A stretch of DNA of 64,000 nucleotides. Origin: CAYWNA01 sp964459305 (lineage in GTDB: Bacteria; Planctomycetota; Planctomycetia; Pirellulales; Pirellulaceae). The stretch covers positions 1 to 64,000 of the forward strand of contig CAYWNA010000012.1 in the NCBI GenBank assembly GCA_964459305.1, read 5' to 3'. Both the position numbers and the translations under genes were made by a program. Under the pieces are notes generated by a model that saw nothing but the letters and a program-made list of their open reading frames with translations, was not told the DNA's origin and did no database searches. This document shows, in pieces, positions 61,501 through 64,000 of this stretch (position 1 is the stretch's first letter; every line of letters begins with the position of its first letter).

Positions 61501-62124
61501 CGCGACCACTTTGCCTCTGGCCAACTTGTCGTCCAATACCCCTCGGCGGAAAATCCGCGCCAAGTACCCCGGCAGTTGGCTGTTCCCGGACCAACGGCAA
61601 AGTTCTCCCTCGGGTGTGATGAAGTACCACCTGTCGTTATGGCCCTTGAGCCACTTCTCGCCCCGGGCGCCCCAGTTCTCGTGGTCGTCGCCAACTACGG
61701 ATAGTCCCAGCCTGTCGCCGAGTTCGCGGGCCCGCAGGCGATCCAGTTCATCACGCTGGGCATCGGTCAACTTCTCAAATGGCTGCTTGTCGGTTGGGGC
61801 GTCGACCGTCTCACCTTCCGGTGTCGGGCCTCCGACTGGTTCCGGCGGAGCGACCTCGCCACGTAACTTCTCCACCAGCTTGTGAAATCGAGGGTCGTCG
61901 TCCGAGCAGCCCGGCCAGGTGATGATGACGAACTGCTCGCCCATGAAGTGTTTGCCAAACCACTCCAAGTCCGCAGTCTCCGGAAAATCGGAAGGCAGCC
62001 AGTGCTTTACGTTGTTCTTCATTCCCTGCACCGCGAACCGAGCACCGCGCATCGCGAACGGCGTCAAGAAAAGGATGATGCAGAGAATTAGCAGGGCCCG
62101 ACGGGCAAAGAACGTGGACTTCAT
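58567..62124 (-). CDS. RND/MMPL superfamily exporter
   Basis: 1,185 residues from ATG 62124. The layout is that of RND pumps: an N-terminal helix (LLILCIILFLTPFAM), a large periplasmic loop, a helix bundle (LIGYSALVGLAISFICFRSI, LMIFFVGGVSAITSLGLVWW, MPSLVYVLGLSGAVHIVNYY), a second periplasmic loop, and a second bundle (SIGWAFVMIAVVMMFVL, ASVAMGVAVDDTIHFLIWF, LGLAVFAFSTFTP). The Asp pair in VDDTIHF is the MMPL-type signature. A charged, Pro-rich tail of about 60 residues ends the protein. Proton-driven export of lipids or hydrophobic compounds is the family role; the cargo is unknown. The downstream PQQ-propeller gene follows after 2 bases. Confidence 0.93.
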   Translation of the reverse strand: MKSTFFARRALLILCIILFLTPFAMRGARFAVQGMKNNVKHWLPSDFPETADLEWFGKHFMGEQFVIITWPGCSDDDPRFHKLVEKLRGEVAPPEPVGGPTPEGETVDAPTDKQPFEKLTDAQRDELDRLRARELGDRLGLSVVGDDHENWGARGEKWLKGHNDRWYFITPEGELCRWSGNSQLPGYLARIFRRGVLDDKLARGKVVATFGRPATEDCPNEFHEDPHKLTARLFKSITTGPGVLEELSKKGGPFLPLGVDDEHATEEAKAKALERLTGSLFGADGKLTCIMLTLSDPGKRDLKRVIGRPLLGRARGRLLELACVDCGIPEEDVKLGGPPVDNVAIDEEGQITLARLIGYSALVGLAISFICFRSIKITLMIFFVGGVSAITSLGLVWWTGGSVDAIVMSMPSLVYVLGLSGAVHIVNYYRDAVEENGLEGGPERALAHGWKPCTFAALTTALGLISLNTSNLIPIQKFGRYSAIGVLATLVLLFTFLPSALQLWPPRFDKRRKRDKPAKRFEIQKALLSFWEPVGGFVVRRYGWVTLVCAVVFIVGVFGLGKTETTVHLIKLFDSKSKIIQDYAWLESNLGKLVPMEVVVRVQPEMMRRPIQEQDADEDGAEPDPDERFRLDFLARMEIADRIHKLLEGTFGEEGQGEVGRGISAPTFAPDLLGPSFASVTNPGRWAMNGELEDNRHEYLASDYLRIDTEAAHEGSELWRISLRLNALMDIDYGRFVHQLERVVEPVLAAYHSRHQILREIDQQREGRGFVKSRVAFLGVPRPSQSDRETEESEDPSRPVSADNPTDTGHAEPASDDEYPIDQTKIFSDTLRDLMKCAGVNHRVPERLCWHDPDAADAEEGYYTSEKWRNALSKAFDCVVLVRDNEAYDVDFIKQHAKSFIDARDHLYDPSPPEAKTACDQGHLIHAVYTGVVPIVYKAQRTLLVSLVESIGWAFVMIAVVMMFVLRSGRCRPLNLVNARGGLLSMIPNVFPVVIIFGAMGHMKIDVDIGTMMTASVAMGVAVDDTIHFLIWFRDAIARGFSRQQAIIEAYRRCAPAMTQTTLIGGLGLAVFAFSTFTPTQWFGVMMLILLVAALVGDLIFLPALLAGPLGRYFCPRPSAAHSKPTAGNSDRTTSPIPDADGGPKRASGGPVGSEAGTPHITDAPKRSRERLFFRKDQGHDRFKR

Positions 62125-62354
62125 ATAGAAAAGCTGCCAGGTGTGGTTTTTGTACCAAACACTTAAGTTTAACGCCTACCGCCCTTACGTCTACGGCAGA
62201 CGAATTCGCATAGCACGGTCTAGTGGTGAGTTGCGCCGTTCACATTGCGTAATCGTTAGAGGTTAACGGATACGCTTTCGTCATGGGCGGCGGCCTTCGG
62301 CGAATATCCGCCCATCGGGCAAGTGGCAGCAAAACACGGGTCATTGGTGCTTGA

Positions 62355-63557
62355 TCATTCATCGGCAGATCGACGAATTCGGCTAGAGCCGTACTGCTGT
62401 AACAGCCCGCTTATCTTCCGGCCCGTGACGCTCAGCGGATAGTCATCCAGATGTGAGGGGTGGACCCAGCGAACGTCATCGCCATGAAGTTGCCCGTCGA
62501 GAAAGCGAGCTTCATAGCATACGAGCGTGATCCGGAAACGCGTCACTCCGTGTTTGATCGTCGTCAGCTTTCGGCCGGCCTCCACCACCAAACCGGTCAG
62601 CTCGGCAACTTTGGCTTCCAGTTCTTTCGCAAGTCTCTTGCCGCGTCGTGCAGCGATTGGAAACCGCGGGAAATCCCACAAGCCAGCCCAACGTTCCTCG
62701 GCACCGCATTGTCGCAGCAGAACCTTCTCGCGTCGACGGACCACAACCGCCGCCTCGATGACGTCTTCGTAAACCGTTTTCCGTTTGGGTACGGGGATCG
62801 AATCTTGCAGCCCCAATGCCTTTGTCGGGCAGTGCTTTTCGACCGGGCACCGGTCGCATTGCGGTGAACGTGGCGTACAGATCTCGCTGCCAAGCTCCAT
62901 CAGCGCCTGATTGAACGTCCCCACGCCTTTCCTAGGAAGAAGCTCCTCGGAAAACTCCCACAGCAACCTTTCGCCAACTGTGCTTATCGGGTCGCCGCGA
63001 TAGGCCAACAGGCGAGCGAGCAATCGGATCGTATTGGCTTCGAGGATTGGCTCACGTGCATCCCAAGCGATGGACGCGATCGCGCCTGCTGTGTATCTGC
63101 CAATACCCGGCAAAGACCGAATGCTCTCAGGATCGCAGGGAAACCGGCCATCATGCTCCGCAACAATAACCTTGGCTGCCCGATGCAATTGCCGCGCTCG
63201 CCGGTAGTACCCGAGTCCCTCCCACAGCCGCAAGACTTGGTCTTCGCGTGCATCAGCAAGGTCTGTGACCGATGGGAAGGCTTCCAAGAAGCGGCGAAAG
63301 TAATCGATCACCGTCACAACCTGCGTTTGTTGCAGCATGATCTCGCTGACCCAAACATGATACGGATCGCGAGTCCGTCGCCAAGGCAAATCGCGCGCAT
63401 TCCGGCGAAACCAGGCGAGGATCTGGCGACGGAATCTACGTTTCCACTCCGAATCGGGAAAGACGACCACGGAAGCAGACTCATCCTGAATGCTGGTTTG
63501 CTCCATGCTTGGTACCTTCAATTCCCGACTATGCCGCCACCGGTTTGTAGTGGCCAT
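62355..63557 (-). CDS. mutY: A/G-specific adenine glycosylase MutY
   Basis: 400 residues from ATG 63557 (GAGG just upstream; ATG 63506 is an alternative). It excises adenine opposite 8-oxoguanine in base-excision repair. Visible: the N-terminal catalytic helix with Glu (WVSEIMLQQTQV), the helix-hairpin-helix (SLPGIGRYTAGAIASIAW), the 4Fe-4S cluster cysteines (CTPRSPQCDRCPVEKHC, spacing 6-2-5) and the C-terminal NUDIX-like 8-oxoG recognition domain (VLLRQCGAEERWAGLWDFPR). At the catalytic Asp position (LDGN in E. coli MutY, Asp138) this protein has PILEANTIRLL with Glu 173, an unusual substitution. All other signatures are intact. It is transcribed leftwards behind the PPIase gene, separated by a hairpin repeat. 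Confidence 0.95.
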   Translation of the reverse strand: MATTNRWRHSRELKVPSMEQTSIQDESASVVVFPDSEWKRRFRRQILAWFRRNARDLPWRRTRDPYHVWVSEIMLQQTQVVTVIDYFRRFLEAFPSVTDLADAREDQVLRLWEGLGYYRRARQLHRAAKVIVAEHDGRFPCDPESIRSLPGIGRYTAGAIASIAWDAREPILEANTIRLLARLLAYRGDPISTVGERLLWEFSEELLPRKGVGTFNQALMELGSEICTPRSPQCDRCPVEKHCPTKALGLQDSIPVPKRKTVYEDVIEAAVVVRRREKVLLRQCGAEERWAGLWDFPRFPIAARRGKRLAKELEAKVAELTGLVVEAGRKLTTIKHGVTRFRITLVCYEARFLDGQLHGDDVRWVHPSHLDDYPLSVTGRKISGLLQQYGSSRIRRSADE

Positions 63558-63568
63558 ACCTCGTTTGA

Positions 63569-63635
63569 CCCGTAGCCGGAGTCGCTGGCGGGAAACGCAA
63601 TGGACGGTCCATTCGCCAGCGCCTCCGGCTACGGG
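63569..63635. repeat. Diverged member of the GTAGCC hairpin family
   Basis: Arms of about 23 bp, 63569-63591 and 63613-63635, pair at 22 of 23 (ACCCGTAGCCGGAGTCGC and its partner). The tips GTAGCC/GGCTAC match the family at 4164, but the inner arm is GC-richer. It lies between the PPIase stop and the mutY start and could end the PPIase transcript. Confidence 0.7.
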
Positions 63636-63648
63636 TTAAACGGGGATA

Positions 63649-64000
63649 CTACGAACCGGCGGCACCATCCTTGATTTCGATCTTCGCGCCAGGCCGTTGT
63701 TGATTTGCGACCCACTGGAAGAGATATTGTGTCACAGCCTGCTCCAACTCGGTACGCGCCTCCTGCCACGTCTTGTCTCCGGGCTTGATGTCCAAACACT
63801 GGATCAGGTGCACACCGGCGGGACTTACGACGGGCGGGCTGATTTGCCCTTTGTCCAAAGCAAACGCTGCACGCGAGAACGGCTCTGGCATTGGCTGGTG
63901 GCGAGAAATGTACCCGATGTCGCCGCCGTTGTCGGCGGTGGGCGTCTGCGAGTACTGCTTTGCCGCGTTGGCGAACGTGAGTTCACCCGATTGGATCTCC
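63649..64000 (-). CDS. Parvulin-type peptidyl-prolyl isomerase, C-terminal part
   Basis: The frame is open from the right edge of the window to the stop at 63649, so only about 117 residues are seen. The rotamase (PpiC) domain signatures are present: FANAAKQYSQTPTADNGGDI, GYISRHQPMPEPF, FALDKGQISPPVVSPAGVHL. Such proteins, often with a SurA-like helical N-terminus, fold exported proteins in the periplasm; the N-terminus lies outside. The end (WVANQQRPGAKIEIKDG) is normal. Confidence 0.88.
   Translation of the reverse strand, partial: EIQSGELTFANAAKQYSQTPTADNGGDIGYISRHQPMPEPFSRAAFALDKGQISPPVVSPAGVHLIQCLDIKPGDKTWQEARTELEQAVTQYLFQWVANQQRPGAKIEIKDGAAGS

Overview
The window looks like chromosomal DNA of a planctomycete, probably Pirellulales-like. 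This is inference from gene content and high GC; there is no rRNA or marker gene to test it. The cues are a MoxR/DUF58/BatA/vWA operon, Tat-secreted Gfo/Idh/MocA oxidoreductases, huge extracellular patchwork proteins (Calx-beta, cadherin-like, beta-helix, RTX-like), secreted PQQ-propeller proteins, many BNR/sialidase-type carbohydrate-active proteins, and an ECF sigma factor next to a membrane-anchored alpha-2-macroglobulin. No tRNA, rRNA or CRISPR array was seen.

Layout. 1-2812 (minus): the N-terminal part of a long secreted TPR protein running off the left edge. 3046-11619 (plus): a five-gene aerotolerance-type operon (MoxR ATPase, DUF58, BatA-like, double-vWA, Cys-rich coiled-coil membrane protein). 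Its gaps are studded with hairpin repeats. 11669-19831 (plus): a 2,720-residue surface protein that has lost its N-terminus. 19887-21640 (minus): a two-gene operon (isopropylmalate-dehydrogenase-like enzyme and cyclase/formamidase-like hydrolase). 22157-23551: Tat-secreted Gfo/Idh/MocA oxidoreductase. 23807-29441: ECF sigma factor followed by a giant protein that joins an anti-sigma-like cytoplasmic head to an alpha-2-macroglobulin. 29877-45617: a secreted carbohydrate-processing cluster (glycosidase-like with CBM9-like tail, sialidases, SGNH hydrolase, BNR_4 protein, five-bladed propeller hydrolase, PHP protein), several genes joined by ATGA overlaps.

42059-49510 is a decay or rearrangement zone. 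It holds a truncated secreted-protein head, an isomerase pseudogene with an in-frame stop, a MarC tail, and a head-to-head fusion of half a Gfo/Idh/MocA gene with half a heparinase gene. 49496-53461 (minus) is a methyltransferase-like plus PQQ-propeller secreted protein. 53722-54448 is a 5'-truncated IS110-type transposase. 54564-64000 (all minus) holds a tail-specific protease, a membrane PQQ-propeller protein coupled to an RND/MMPL exporter, MutY, and the C-terminus of a parvulin-type peptidyl-prolyl isomerase.

The most distinctive signals are: the ECF sigma/anti-sigma-like alpha-2-macroglobulin pair, in which a transmembrane hairpin occupies the place of the bait region; a dispersed 24-bp-arm hairpin family with conserved internal mismatches; a 36-bp vestigial copy of the batA start cut by one of those hairpins; and a cluster of truncated, chimeric genes.
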